From NCBI GenBank assembly GCA_017302895.1, contig JAFLBV010000001.1:1364001-1428000 (forward strand): a stretch of DNA of 64,000 nt, written 5' to 3'. Shown here piece after piece: positions 44,301 to 52,280 of the stretch (positions are counted from its first letter, which is position 1; the number at the start of each line of letters is the position of its first letter). The DNA is from Ignavibacteria bacterium (GTDB taxonomy: Bacteria > Bacteroidota > Ignavibacteria > Ignavibacteriales > Ignavibacteriaceae). The notes beneath the pieces are model-generated. The model did no database searches. It was not told where the DNA came from and saw only the letters and a list, made by a program, of their open reading frames with translations. Made by a program: the position numbers and the translations under genes.

Positions 44301-44762
44301 TCCTCTGGCATCGTCAGTGATGCTCCAGCTTTGTGCACCATTGTAAGTGTAGATTATCTTTTTATTGACTGAGATATAGAAAAGTGTGTCGGAGGAAAAC
44401 ATTATAAGCTCTGCATCGCGACCCTGCCCTGAGAGTTCATTTTTTGTTTTCCATGTTCGACCTCCGTCGGTTGTTAATGCCAGGGGGATGCCGTATGAAT
44501 CTGAAATCATGAATCCCCTCAAACTGTCGATGAAGCCCATGTCAGAGATCATTTCGAAGGGCGTGGAGACCCAGCTCTCATTAATATGCACCTCCGTTTG
44601 TTCCACCCTGAACTTTTGAGCATGAAGCAAAGCAGGCAGGAGAATCAAGCATAAGAGGGAGAGTACGTAAGTACTGTTCCCCGGGAACTTTCCCGGTTTT
44701 GTCCCAATGGTTGAACCGGATAATTTAGAGATTAATCTGAGATTCATACTTAGCCTTTTCAT
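41361..44762 (-). CDS. Secreted double-propeller protein with Fn3 domain, divergent long type
   Basis: 1133 aa. The hydrophobic signal core lies unusually far in (about 32-48, ending LLHAQ), so the true start may be internal or the N-region is long. N-terminal propeller (ALTTDGGRTWKTK, RLTVDGGSNWTVL, FKSSDMGLTWEST, LKSTNGGSSWTLI), Fn3 domain at about 644-740 (ISLDWTEPNVLVPTGEYQVE, TYHWRVRGRNAFGWGKFTDW), second propeller (ISKSFDFGISWQVL-like, ARTSDGGATWWLS), T9SS tail from LFQNYPNPFNGSTVIPIYL to KLVLLK. It is the most diverged long member. It begins 7 bp after the stop of the short gene upstream. Confidence 0.87.
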   Translation of the reverse strand: MKRLSMNLRLISKLSGSTIGTKPGKFPGNSTYVLSLLCLILLPALLHAQKFRVEQTEVHINESWVSTPFEMISDMGFIDSLRGFMISDSYGIPLALTTDGGRTWKTKNELSGQGRDAELIMFSSDTLFYISVNKKIIYTYNGAQSWSITDDARGISGDIASVVFYDRLRGVCTTTDGATRLTVDGGSNWTVLPNDSAGLNSKLRVYGDYTIGYGSRSGFVLSPDKGATWRKIRFTDSISTPNFMKIMNGKVYISTAANRWYISGLDGQILQQEYLGTGPDVKRFAFPSENEIWAADLSQGVKISVPGSGIWVYSGFPEQRRVSGVYESYNGLVLVGVYDVDQGCAMMQQRSPGKLYSVRNGKLPGNFRLSAVKIVNPGLTLVGSYDGIIFKSSDMGLTWESTTGNNIYPAITDITFKDASLLFAGCDGGSILKSTNGGSSWTLIKTNISEKITGIEYKKVDSLFITTESKVYTTTISNPANLVPLNLNTSSSGQLYKVQFWDRNTGYIGATKSSFYTTNGGKSWTSYGSASLPRGDVSILPGVASYQISGSTKLRFHHQVLPLIFDADFRGIFELIDNDSTSGYIIDTYYGSIVPVYPLESRFEYFLAGGPRALNDFDYYNNDYSLGTGDAGELLFISRRSSQEPPSICYGLTPNRNSTISGREISLDWTEPNVLVPTGEYQVEIAKGDTSNIVVSQTGIDSTWFRVTGLEEEKTYHWRVRGRNAFGWGKFTDWVTFFLGREIYTFNQYQLPVSATVNSIAESSNGILFAVGNSGFIAKSFDFGISWQVLSVPFSDDLKYCTVNPFSNTVFVASATGDLLSSSDNGNSWQRTPAILTGSIIKAVTFPNAMDGYLCGSNGLIARTSDGGATWWLSSIPVSSGNMNALHAENGGLVLVASDNGKLFRSEDFGYYFDYIEIFTGDNYKAIFKFNNKLIMLTESGSGLTSTDSGISWSELNLHLNGTPRVTDVSGGRFRILSFGNALFTSTKDGSALSYQLLPGTNSKNAVYLTSTGNLIVAGSGSNIFVGRDTSTVYTSLAGDETGTTPGSHQLFQNYPNPFNGSTVIPIYLKTETEVLVDLYNLLGEKVLSIYNGVLGEGNHLIPLDASGMVSGVYLYRLNAGGTVFTKKLVLLK

Positions 44763-44769
44763 TATTGCA

Positions 44770-46896
44770 TTATTTTAAGAGTAACATCTTCCCGGTGAGG
44801 TATTTGCCTCCCGCCTTGATCCGGTAGAAATAAACGCCTGATTCGAGCCCGGCTGCATCGTAATTGAATCTGTTCTCACCCCTGCTGCCTTTGATGTCGT
44901 TCGAAAAAACGAGTGATCCGAGTGATGAGAAAACCTCCAACCGGCAGTTGAAATCTTCAGGTAGTGTAAAGTGAATAACAGTTGAGCCATTAAAGGGGTT
45001 CGGGTAGTTTCCGAGAGTGAAAGCAACGGGAAGTTCGATATTTTCATCTTCAATGCCGGTGAAAATTTCGGGGGGATTACCTTTGTAAAACTCTCCTTTA
45101 ACCGTTCCGACCACATAGGAGAAATCGGGGAGAAGAGCAACCGAGGTCAGATGTTCAGTAATGCCGCTGTTCAATTGCTGCCATGTTTCGCCCGAATTAG
45201 TCGTTGCGATGATCTTCCCGTTGTTTCCGACTACAATCGACTTTCCATCGATGCTTTTTGATCCGCCATTTAAAATGGCCCCGGGAGAATTGTAGGTTGT
45301 TGTCCAGCTTATACCTGCATCGGAAGTAAAAGAGATCCTGCCTGAACTTAAGGCCATGTAGCCCCGTTGAAGGGCGAGTCCGCCGACTAAATCTCCACCA
45401 TACAGGATATGCAAGGCGTTAATATTGTATCCATGGTCTTTACTAACCATAAGAAGTGAACGGGATCCGTCCCATAACCACACCAGTCCCCCGCTTCCCA
45501 CAAGTATCTCATCGTACCAATATTCGCTGGTCTGCCTGATCAGTGTCCAGGAAGTACCTCCGTTAGTAGACCGGTAAAGCCGGGATTTTATATCGTAAGG
45601 TCCCGGGAATTCAACATAATTGATCAAATATGCATTGTTGGAGTCCAGAAAGACAACATCACTTTGATAAGTGCCTGCGGAGTATTGCCTTTGCCAGGTT
45701 TTGCCGCTGTCGTCGCTGAACCAGAGCGCGAAGTCGATCATTGTTAACCTCTGTGGCGAGATAGCATGAACATTCAACAAGGGCCGGACATCAGCAGATT
45801 GTTTCCACCTTTGTCCGCCATCGGTGGTAGTGAATACGAATCCCTTGGTCCAGAATGATACATCAGGTATTTTGCCACAGACGATGCCGACATTAGAATC
45901 CGCGAATCGCATTTTCCACAGCTCGATCCCTTTTGTTGTCAACAGCAGTTGTTCCCACGCAGCGCTTTTGTTGAATGCTCTCGCAATGGAAGGGCCAACC
46001 CCGGCGACATAGAACCAGTTGTCCACGGATTTAAATGCGGCAAGGTATTTCCGGGGTGGCGGTGTTTGTCCGCCGTATTTTTTACAGAAAATGGTATCGG
46101 GCCGTATGACGCAGAGAACGATCGAACCGCCATCATCAGCGAAGAGAACCGAATCCCTGCTCTTGTGCCAGGCGGCAATAACTGTATCTCCTTGCATGTA
46201 ATATGCCTGCACTTCATTTTTCCAATCGAGACCGCCATTCGTGGAAGCAAGCACCATACCGTTCCTCCCAAAAACCGTGACCATGGTATCGGAGTGGAGA
46301 GCGAGCACAGCCATGTCGAATCCGGAGGTGGAGACCTGTACGGTAGACCAGGAATTACCGCCATCGGTTGTTCCGAGCAGTGTGGCATTATCTCCAGCCA
46401 CCCACCCTTTCATCTGGTTTGAGAAACTTATGTCGTTCAGGTTACTGATGCCGTGGGTCGTAACATTCCAGGTCTCGCCATTGTCCGTTGACCTTATCAC
46501 AGTTCCTCCCGTACCGCACGCGAGAATGGTATTTGAATTGAGTGTCGTAATAGAGATGAGGTTGGCAGAAGTGCCGGTGGCAAGCTGGTGCCACGAAAGT
46601 CCGTTGTCCGTTGAGCGGATAACTTTACCGTTTTCGCCGCAGCCGAAGATTAGCGAATTGCCGGTGACGGTCAGTTTGTTTATCCCCGTCAGGAGAGGGT
46701 TGCTTATTTCATCCCATGTCACACCGAAGTCAGTGCTGGTAAGGAGTATGTTCTGACCTGTTGCAGCCAGAATTCTGCTGTTTGAGACGATGATCGCCCG
46801 GACGGCATGGATATCCTGAAACCTCTGCAGAGGTGTAAGTTGAGCAAATGCAGAGCTGCCCATAAAGATGAAAGCCGTTAAAATGTATTTTAACAT
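44770..46896 (-). CDS. Secreted beta-propeller protein, short type (first of array)
   Basis: 708 aa; signal peptide about 1-19 (ends AFAQ). Blades carry LTSTDFGVTWDEI, IRSTDNGLSWHQL, IRSTDNGETWNVT, LGTTDGGNSWSTV and YRSTNGGTSWTLI. The T9SS tail runs from TLGNYPNPFNGSTVIHFTL to KMLLLK. As the first gene of the array on the minus strand, its upstream region (46897-47061) should carry the main promoter; the ccm terminator lies beyond it. The protein pairs with the long-type gene directly downstream. Role at the cell surface inferred from export signal and fold only. Confidence 0.88.
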   Translation of the reverse strand: MLKYILTAFIFMGSSAFAQLTPLQRFQDIHAVRAIIVSNSRILAATGQNILLTSTDFGVTWDEISNPLLTGINKLTVTGNSLIFGCGENGKVIRSTDNGLSWHQLATGTSANLISITTLNSNTILACGTGGTVIRSTDNGETWNVTTHGISNLNDISFSNQMKGWVAGDNATLLGTTDGGNSWSTVQVSTSGFDMAVLALHSDTMVTVFGRNGMVLASTNGGLDWKNEVQAYYMQGDTVIAAWHKSRDSVLFADDGGSIVLCVIRPDTIFCKKYGGQTPPPRKYLAAFKSVDNWFYVAGVGPSIARAFNKSAAWEQLLLTTKGIELWKMRFADSNVGIVCGKIPDVSFWTKGFVFTTTDGGQRWKQSADVRPLLNVHAISPQRLTMIDFALWFSDDSGKTWQRQYSAGTYQSDVVFLDSNNAYLINYVEFPGPYDIKSRLYRSTNGGTSWTLIRQTSEYWYDEILVGSGGLVWLWDGSRSLLMVSKDHGYNINALHILYGGDLVGGLALQRGYMALSSGRISFTSDAGISWTTTYNSPGAILNGGSKSIDGKSIVVGNNGKIIATTNSGETWQQLNSGITEHLTSVALLPDFSYVVGTVKGEFYKGNPPEIFTGIEDENIELPVAFTLGNYPNPFNGSTVIHFTLPEDFNCRLEVFSSLGSLVFSNDIKGSRGENRFNYDAAGLESGVYFYRIKAGGKYLTGKMLLLK

Positions 46897-47061
46897 AACA
46901 ATACCTGCTGTTTTGAAGTAACACTTTTCTAAAAGTGATGAGACAAAATAGTAATATTATTCTTAATAACAATGGATGCCTGATTTTATCTTCGCATTGT
47001 CACATTCAGTGATTTTGCCCTGACCATGACATCCAAAAATACAAAACAACCGGACATAAAA

Positions 47062-47088
47062 AAAGGCCACCCTTTTGAGGCAGCCTTT
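47062..47088 (-). terminator. Intrinsic terminator of the ccm operon
   Basis: On the minus strand AAAGGCTGCCT and AGGGTGGCCTTT pair (with G-U pairs) around a CAAA loop and are followed by a run of T. It lies about 25 bp after the ccmF stop and separates the ccm operon from the propeller array. Confidence 0.8.
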
Positions 47089-47113
47089 AATAATCAAATT
47101 AAGGGATGAAAGA

Positions 47114-49531
47114 TCAGTGTTGAGCTTCTCTTAATCTTCTGACTGTTGAGATAACGAAACCGAAAACCACAACCAAAACACCTGCCCAAACCAGATTGAT
47201 CATCGGTTTGATGGATGCGTGAATTGTAAGAACCTCTTTTGGAGCCTTTTTGGCTGCATTGCCATTCTGGTCTGTAACAAGAAGAGTGGCAGTTCTGTCA
47301 CCGGGATTTACGGTTTTCAGGGTAAGAGTAACTCCGAATTCCTCGACGATAACAGGATTTGCCTGCATTTTACCGGCAATTCTGGAGTAAAGGAGGTCCT
47401 TTTCGAGGGTTTTACCGTCTTTCGAAACGATTGCTCTGACGCCCATACTGAAATCAGCATCGGTTGACATGGCAGACATATCGGGTTTTATGAACTCTTT
47501 ATATTTGATCTTCACACCCGAAGTGGAAATCTCTTTTCCTTCGGAAATGGTGATACCTTCAGCGCCCGCATCCTGTGATCCATCGTCGAAACCGACAGGA
47601 GCCACATAGAAATCGGAAAGAAGACCGTATTTCATATCAGGTTCCTTCATCAGGGACTGATTGAAATCGGCGATGTACATAACAGGTCTTACAACTGTAG
47701 TTGCCGAACCTGATTTCACATCGAGTCTGCAATGATATTTGGTGTGTCCATTTTCCTGGAATGGTTCGAGACCTGCAAATGTGACATCGTATCCGAGAAC
47801 ATTGGCAGTTTTTCCTTTTTCGAGGTCAATTTCCATTTCAGAACTGAAAGCGGATGAACCGATAACACCGAGAACGAAGAGTGCCAGACCGATATGAGCA
47901 ACATAGGCACCGAGTTTGCTTTGGTTCCCTTTAATCACTCTGAACATCACTTCGGCATTCACAACGAGTGAGAAGACGGATGCAACAAGGAGAATAATCA
48001 TCATAACCTTGTCGACGCCGCCGATGAAAATGGCAGCGGCACTGATTACAGCGGTAATTGCTCCGGTTCTTAACAGATCTTTTCTGAGCATGTCTTTATC
48101 GGTGGTTTTCCACTTCAGGATGATGCTCAATCCGTTAATCACCAGAAGAATTATCGCAAGCGGTACATGCATTGTGTTGTAGAAGTCTATTTCAACCTTC
48201 ACCCCAAAGATTGGAGCCGAGGTACCGACAAAGACTATAATCGCAGACATTCCGAGAGAGAAAGCTGCCATGAAAAGGGCGAGTTCTCTTGAGAGTGTCG
48301 ATTCTTCGCCAGTTTTTGATATTTGCAGAAGTGATTTCAGTCTGAAAAGCACCATGCCGATGCCAAGTGCGGTGAAGAATACTACAAAAATTACGAGGAA
48401 AATGTAAACGGCTTTTCCGGGTTCAGCAAAAGAGTGAACGGAGGAATCACCGAGAATTCCGCTTCTTGTAAGGAATGTACTGTAAACAACCAGAACAAAA
48501 GTCAGAATGGAGAGAAGGATATTTGTTATAAGGTATCTTCCACTGTTCGGGTCTTTCTTTTGGGTTCTGATCTGAACCAGCATTGTGTGAATTGCGGCTA
48601 CGCTGACAATCCATGGCACAAGACTTGAGTTTTCAACGGGATCCCATGCCCAGTAACCACCCCAGCCGAGAACACCATAAGCCCAGTAACCACCGAGCAT
48701 AATTCCGAGACCGAGTATGCCTGCACAACCGAGAATCCAGGGAAGAGACTGTTTCACCCAGTCCTTGTAATCATTTTTTATCAAAGCCGAGATTGCAAAA
48801 GCAAAAGGAACTGTAGTTGCGGAGAATCCTGCAAAAAGGATCGGAGGATGAATCTGCATCCAGAAGTTCTGGAGGAGAGGATTCAGACCTTTACCGTGAA
48901 TCAGCACATCAGAAAGCTGATAACCTGCGCCTGTGAGATTTGCAACAAAATCTTTATCCACTTTAATATGTGTCGGGCTTCCGCCTTCATTTCCAAAAAG
49001 GAAATTCTGAACGAATCCCATTGCCTGCGCCTGAAGCAGGTTCATATCGAAGTATTTTAATTCAACAAAAGGATTGTCACCCTGCCAGATTAGGGCAAAG
49101 GGATTTTTCATAAGAGGGGAAACCATCATGAGCAGAAACGATGTGGCAAGTGTATAAACCATCATCACTCGGGGCTCGAGGTCACCTCTTTTTTCGGTGT
49201 AAGATTGCAGACCGATACCAATAAGTACAGTCATCAATATCCAGAGCATGAAGCTGCCTTCCTGTCCTGCCCAAAAAGTTGAGAGGAGCAAGCCGAGAGG
49301 AAGGTCGTCGTTGCTGTAGTTGAAGACATAGCTGTATTGGTTTTGGTGGGTAAGAATGATATATAACAGTAAAGTTGAGGCAACTATTACCATCATTGAC
49401 ATTGCATGATATCCCAAACGGGCATATTTCAGGAATGTCACTTGTTCCCCTCTTCTGTAACCAAAGTAGAACATGGTCATCGAGAAGAGAGAAAATACCA
49501 GGGCGAGAGTCAGTACTATACTTCCGGCCAT
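47114..49531 (-). CDS. ccmF: Cytochrome c heme lyase CcmF
   Basis: 805 aa polytopic membrane protein. The tryptophan-rich WWD domain is seen as WGGYWAWDPVENSSLVPW at about 286-303, with the flanking HAMSMM and IHPPILFAGFS segments. CcmF takes heme from CcmE and attaches it to apocytochrome c outside the membrane (system I). The C-terminal 200 residues form a soluble beta-rich part followed by a last membrane helix. It is the last gene of ccmC-ccmD-ccmE-ccmF; CcmA, CcmB, CcmG and CcmH are not in the window. Confidence 0.95.
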   Translation of the reverse strand: MAGSIVLTLALVFSLFSMTMFYFGYRRGEQVTFLKYARLGYHAMSMMVIVASTLLLYIILTHQNQYSYVFNYSNDDLPLGLLLSTFWAGQEGSFMLWILMTVLIGIGLQSYTEKRGDLEPRVMMVYTLATSFLLMMVSPLMKNPFALIWQGDNPFVELKYFDMNLLQAQAMGFVQNFLFGNEGGSPTHIKVDKDFVANLTGAGYQLSDVLIHGKGLNPLLQNFWMQIHPPILFAGFSATTVPFAFAISALIKNDYKDWVKQSLPWILGCAGILGLGIMLGGYWAYGVLGWGGYWAWDPVENSSLVPWIVSVAAIHTMLVQIRTQKKDPNSGRYLITNILLSILTFVLVVYSTFLTRSGILGDSSVHSFAEPGKAVYIFLVIFVVFFTALGIGMVLFRLKSLLQISKTGEESTLSRELALFMAAFSLGMSAIIVFVGTSAPIFGVKVEIDFYNTMHVPLAIILLVINGLSIILKWKTTDKDMLRKDLLRTGAITAVISAAAIFIGGVDKVMMIILLVASVFSLVVNAEVMFRVIKGNQSKLGAYVAHIGLALFVLGVIGSSAFSSEMEIDLEKGKTANVLGYDVTFAGLEPFQENGHTKYHCRLDVKSGSATTVVRPVMYIADFNQSLMKEPDMKYGLLSDFYVAPVGFDDGSQDAGAEGITISEGKEISTSGVKIKYKEFIKPDMSAMSTDADFSMGVRAIVSKDGKTLEKDLLYSRIAGKMQANPVIVEEFGVTLTLKTVNPGDRTATLLVTDQNGNAAKKAPKEVLTIHASIKPMINLVWAGVLVVVFGFVISTVRRLREAQH

Positions 49532-49570
49532 AGTGGGTCTCCTTTCACAGGGTTCATCAAAATTTAATTA

Positions 49571-50005
49571 TCAGGAATCTTTTTTCTTTACACCGTCAGG
49601 GTGAGTGGCACCTTCGGGGGCACCTTCCTGATATTTTGAAGGACATTTGGTAAGGATGTCTTTAGCTTCAAAAACATCACCAACATATTTTCCGGTGACC
49701 ACTACACTTGTAGCGGATTCAAAATTGTTGGGGATTGCACCGCGATAGAGCACCTTCATTTCGTTTCCCTGAGCGTCTTTCATGTAGAAAGTGAAAATTT
49801 TGTCTTTATAGACATAATTTTTCTCTTTAACCCATGAACCGGTTGCGCGGATCATTTTACCCGATTCTTTCACTTTTGCGAGGCTTTCTTCATACCCGAT
49901 ACTGCTCTGGGTAAAGAAGTAGCCCATGAAAGCGAGGAACACCACGATGATTGCACCACCGATGACGAACCTGCCGTTTTTTTGCATAAATGTCTGGTCT
50001 GACAT
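49571..50005 (-). CDS. ccmE: Heme chaperone CcmE, CxxxY variant
   Basis: 144 aa from the ATG at 50005, preceded by GAGGAG at a good distance; a TTG at 50020 lies inside that site and is not the start. One membrane helix (about 13-31), then the OB-fold of CcmE with IRATGSWVKEKNYVYKD (about 52-68) and VLYRGAIPNNF (about 85-95). The usual heme-binding His-x3-Tyr is replaced by Cys121-x3-Tyr125 (CPSKY). The same change is known from archaeal and some deltaproteobacterial CcmE ('system I*'), where the Cys binds heme. It starts one base after the ccmD stop. Confidence 0.93.
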   Translation of the reverse strand: MSDQTFMQKNGRFVIGGAIIVVFLAFMGYFFTQSSIGYEESLAKVKESGKMIRATGSWVKEKNYVYKDKIFTFYMKDAQGNEMKVLYRGAIPNNFESATSVVVTGKYVGDVFEAKDILTKCPSKYQEGAPEGATHPDGVKKKDS

Positions 50006-50006
50006 A

Positions 50007-50141
50007 TTATTTCTCCTCAACTTCTTTTTTAAGTTCTTTTAATCTTTTGTCCAATGCATACAGGTAAGAGAAAATCCCTCCCCAGGTAAGCATTACTATA
50101 ATAAGTACGATATAAATTGCATTTTTTTCAAGAAATTCCAT
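50007..50141 (-). CDS. ccmD: Small heme-export membrane protein CcmD
   Basis: 44 aa. ATG at 50141 starts 12 bp after the ccmC stop; the protein reads MEFLEKNAIYIVLIIVMLTW, then GGIFSYLYAL and a charged coiled tail DKRLKELKKEVEEK. One membrane helix followed by a basic/acidic helix, size and position between ccmC and ccmE are those of CcmD, which helps release holo-CcmE from the CcmABC complex. CcmD sequences are poorly conserved, so the call leans on context. Confidence 0.85.
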   Translation of the reverse strand: MEFLEKNAIYIVLIIVMLTWGGIFSYLYALDKRLKELKKEVEEK

Positions 50142-50153
50142 ATCCAAAAATCC

Positions 50154-50876
50154 TTAGTAAAGTTTCTGTTTTTTAATCTTGTCGAGTAAAATCATGCTTC
50201 TGGAGCCAACTCCCCACATCCAGGCATAAAGCATGCTGAAAGCTGTGAGTGAGATGTAGAAGACAACCTGCATGTTCTGATTCATCTTGAAGTTGATTAC
50301 CGGACCGGCGTTGTCATCGTCAGCACTTCCGGGGTGAAGACCTGCCATAATTCGTGGCATAATGAAGATGAAAAAAGGAACGGTAACAAACACAATCAGA
50401 TTGTAAACGGCTGAAAGTGTTGCCCGCTTTTCTTCATTATCGATTGCCGAACGAAGGGCAAACAGGGCACCATAGATAAGCAGGAGGGCGAAAATACTGG
50501 TCTCACGGGGATCCCAGTGCCAAAACGAACCCCATGCAAATTTTGCCCAGACGGATCCGGTTATCGTAGCGAGAATTACAAAAACCATCCCGATCTGAAT
50601 CGAAGTGTAAGCTTTCATATCGTCTTCGATATTCTTCTTGCGAAGATATTTTATACTGTAAATGGTTGCCATTAAAAACGCAACCACCGAAAGCCACGAA
50701 CTCGGTACATGGAAGAAAATTATCTTGGCATTTTCACCAAGACCCATAATGAACGGGAATTCATACCACGCTGAGGGTTTTGCAACTATCGGAAATGTAA
50801 TTCCTGCAACAATTACATAAGCCATAAGGAAAAACAGCAGGATTTGATACCACTTTGTATGTACGATACTCTTCAT
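50154..50876 (-). CDS. ccmC: Heme transport/handling protein CcmC
   Basis: 240 aa, about six membrane helices. The WWD motif WGSFWHWDPRETSIF lies at about 117-131 and conserved heme-ligand His residues stand in FFHVPSSW (about 54-61) and GLHPGS. CcmC places heme on CcmE at the periplasmic face. It is the first gene of the operon; the 200 bp upstream are very AT-rich and should hold the promoter. Confidence 0.95.
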   Translation of the reverse strand: MKSIVHTKWYQILLFFLMAYVIVAGITFPIVAKPSAWYEFPFIMGLGENAKIIFFHVPSSWLSVVAFLMATIYSIKYLRKKNIEDDMKAYTSIQIGMVFVILATITGSVWAKFAWGSFWHWDPRETSIFALLLIYGALFALRSAIDNEEKRATLSAVYNLIVFVTVPFFIFIMPRIMAGLHPGSADDDNAGPVINFKMNQNMQVVFYISLTAFSMLYAWMWGVGSRSMILLDKIKKQKLY

Positions 50877-51084
50877 TTTATCTCGAAAAAATAAAAATAT
50901 TCAGTCTAAAAAGGTAATCTTTATTTTGTAAAAGGTCAAATTAAAATTTCTTAAGATTAATTTGTTTTACGATGTATAATATAATGGAAAATCGGTTAGA
51001 TTAAAATGCAATAAATATATGATAACGACATTTATTATTTACACTATTTTTTAGATTTAAATCCGGGGGCACAAAAACAAACAA

Positions 51085-51114
51085 AAAAGGCTGAATCTTG
51101 CGATCCAGCCTTTT
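51085..51114 (-). terminator. Intrinsic terminator of rpmB
   Basis: AAAAGGCTG and CAGCCTTTT form a perfect 9-bp stem around a 12-base loop, with a T-run following on the minus strand. It lies 20 bp after the rpmB stop. Confidence 0.85.
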
Positions 51115-51133
51115 AAAACTCTTAAAAGAGAAA

Positions 51134-51373
51134 TTATCTTACAGCGATTTTTTTCTCTCTGACAAGCTGTGCGATAACAGCAGTACCATTTTTTGCAATG
51201 GTTTTGATTGCTTTAGCGGTGAGCTTCACTGTAACAAACCTGTTAAGTTCCTGAACCCAAATTCTCTTTTTCTGGAGATTTGGAAGGAATCTTCTTTTGG
51301 TGTGATTGTGAGCGTGCGAAATGCTGCTGCCGTACTTTGGTTTTATTCCGGTAACCTGGCATGTTCTTGACAT
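51134..51373 (-). CDS. rpmB: 50S ribosomal protein L28
   Basis: 79 aa from the ATG at 51373, preceded by AGGAG; longer in-frame extensions are not L28-like. MSRTCQVTGIKPKYGSSISH, then AHNHTKRRFLPNL and RFVTVKLTAKAIKTI are typical of L28. Structural protein of the large ribosomal subunit. It is a single-gene unit with its own terminator. Confidence 0.96.
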   Translation of the reverse strand: MSRTCQVTGIKPKYGSSISHAHNHTKRRFLPNLQKKRIWVQELNRFVTVKLTAKAIKTIAKNGTAVIAQLVREKKIAVR

Positions 51374-51475
51374 AACTATAGACTCCTGGCTCTTGCTCAT
51401 AAAAATTGAAAAACAGTTTGGTAATATACGGGATAGAAACGAGAAACGCAAAAAGAAAAATAAATCTTTTCTTTG

Positions 51476-51542
51476 AGGAGCTTCGGAACTTCGGAACCTC
51501 GGCGACTCTGAGGTACTGAAGTTCTGAATCTCTGAAGTTCTA
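51476..51542. repeat. Dispersed CTTCGGAACCTCGG-type intergenic repeat
   Basis: Directly 3' of the ABC ATPase stop. It shares 24 identical bases with 31611-31634 and the same 9-10-bp word structure (CTTCGGAA, CCTCGGCG, GTACTGAA, GTTCTGAA). The recurring position behind stop codons is noted in the findings. Confidence 0.65.
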
Positions 51543-52271
51543 CTATAGCGTTCTTGCTATAAACTCTTTAATGATCTCGTCATCGGAGGCAAGGAGCTCG
51601 GCGGGAGTGCCGGTGAAGTAGATTTTGCCTTCGTGTGCCATCGCGACGCGCTCGGCGACGATTCTTACACTGATCATATCGTGGGTGACGACGATGGAGG
51701 TTACATTCAGTTTTACGCTGAGGTCTTTGATGAGGTTGTCGATTGACTCGCTCATGATGGGGTCGAGTCCGGTTGTGGGTTCGTCGTAAAGGATATATTC
51801 AGGATTAGTGATGAGGGCACGGGCAAGTCCGACTCTTTTTCGCATGCCACCGGAGAGTTCCGCGGGTTTTTGTGCTTCTATTCCGGGCAAGCCGACAAGT
51901 TCGAGTTTTTCTGCAACAAGGTCGTCGACCTGAGCTTTTGTATATTTTCTGTTTCCTTCGATGAGCGGGAGGGAGACATTTTCACCAACGGTCATTGAAT
52001 CAAAAAGGGCAGCACCCTGGAAAAGGAAGCCGAACTTTTTGCGGAGTTCGTAAAGTTCTTTTTCTTTGATTTTATTAATATCGTAGCCTTCGACAGTCAC
52101 GGTGCCTGAATCGGGTTTCAAGAGTCCAATAATGTGTTTGAGCAGTACTGATTTTCCACACCCTGACCTGCCGATAATTGCGAGTGCCTCTCCTTTGTTG
52201 ATCTTGAGGCTAAGTCCCTTCAAAACCTGGTTGTCACCGAAATTCTTGTAAATATTGTCGAGCTCAATCAT
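51543..52271 (-). CDS. MlaF-like lipid ABC transporter ATPase
   Basis: 242 aa. Walker A GRSGCGKSVLLKHIIG (about 34-49), Q-loop FLFQGAALFDSMTVGENV, signature LSGGMRKRVGLARAL (about 139-153), Walker B YILYDEPTTGLDP and H-loop VVTHDM. The GAALFDSMTV and RKRVGLARA details point to the MlaF/Ttg2A group that powers phospholipid transport between the membranes. No MlaE permease or MlaD substrate-binding gene lies nearby; they must be elsewhere if the assignment holds. It starts 9 bp after dprA and belongs to that operon. Confidence 0.85.
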   Translation of the reverse strand: MIELDNIYKNFGDNQVLKGLSLKINKGEALAIIGRSGCGKSVLLKHIIGLLKPDSGTVTVEGYDINKIKEKELYELRKKFGFLFQGAALFDSMTVGENVSLPLIEGNRKYTKAQVDDLVAEKLELVGLPGIEAQKPAELSGGMRKRVGLARALITNPEYILYDEPTTGLDPIMSESIDNLIKDLSVKLNVTSIVVTHDMISVRIVAERVAMAHEGKIYFTGTPAELLASDDEIIKEFIARTL

Positions 52272-52280
52272 GGTTGTACT

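Noticed and set aside
46241..46756. 171-aa frame on the plus strand opposite the first propeller gene, and similar long antisense frames at 42058-42534 and 36840-37304
   Set aside because: They mirror Asp-box coding repeats on the other strand, carry no recognisable domain and have no plausible start signals.
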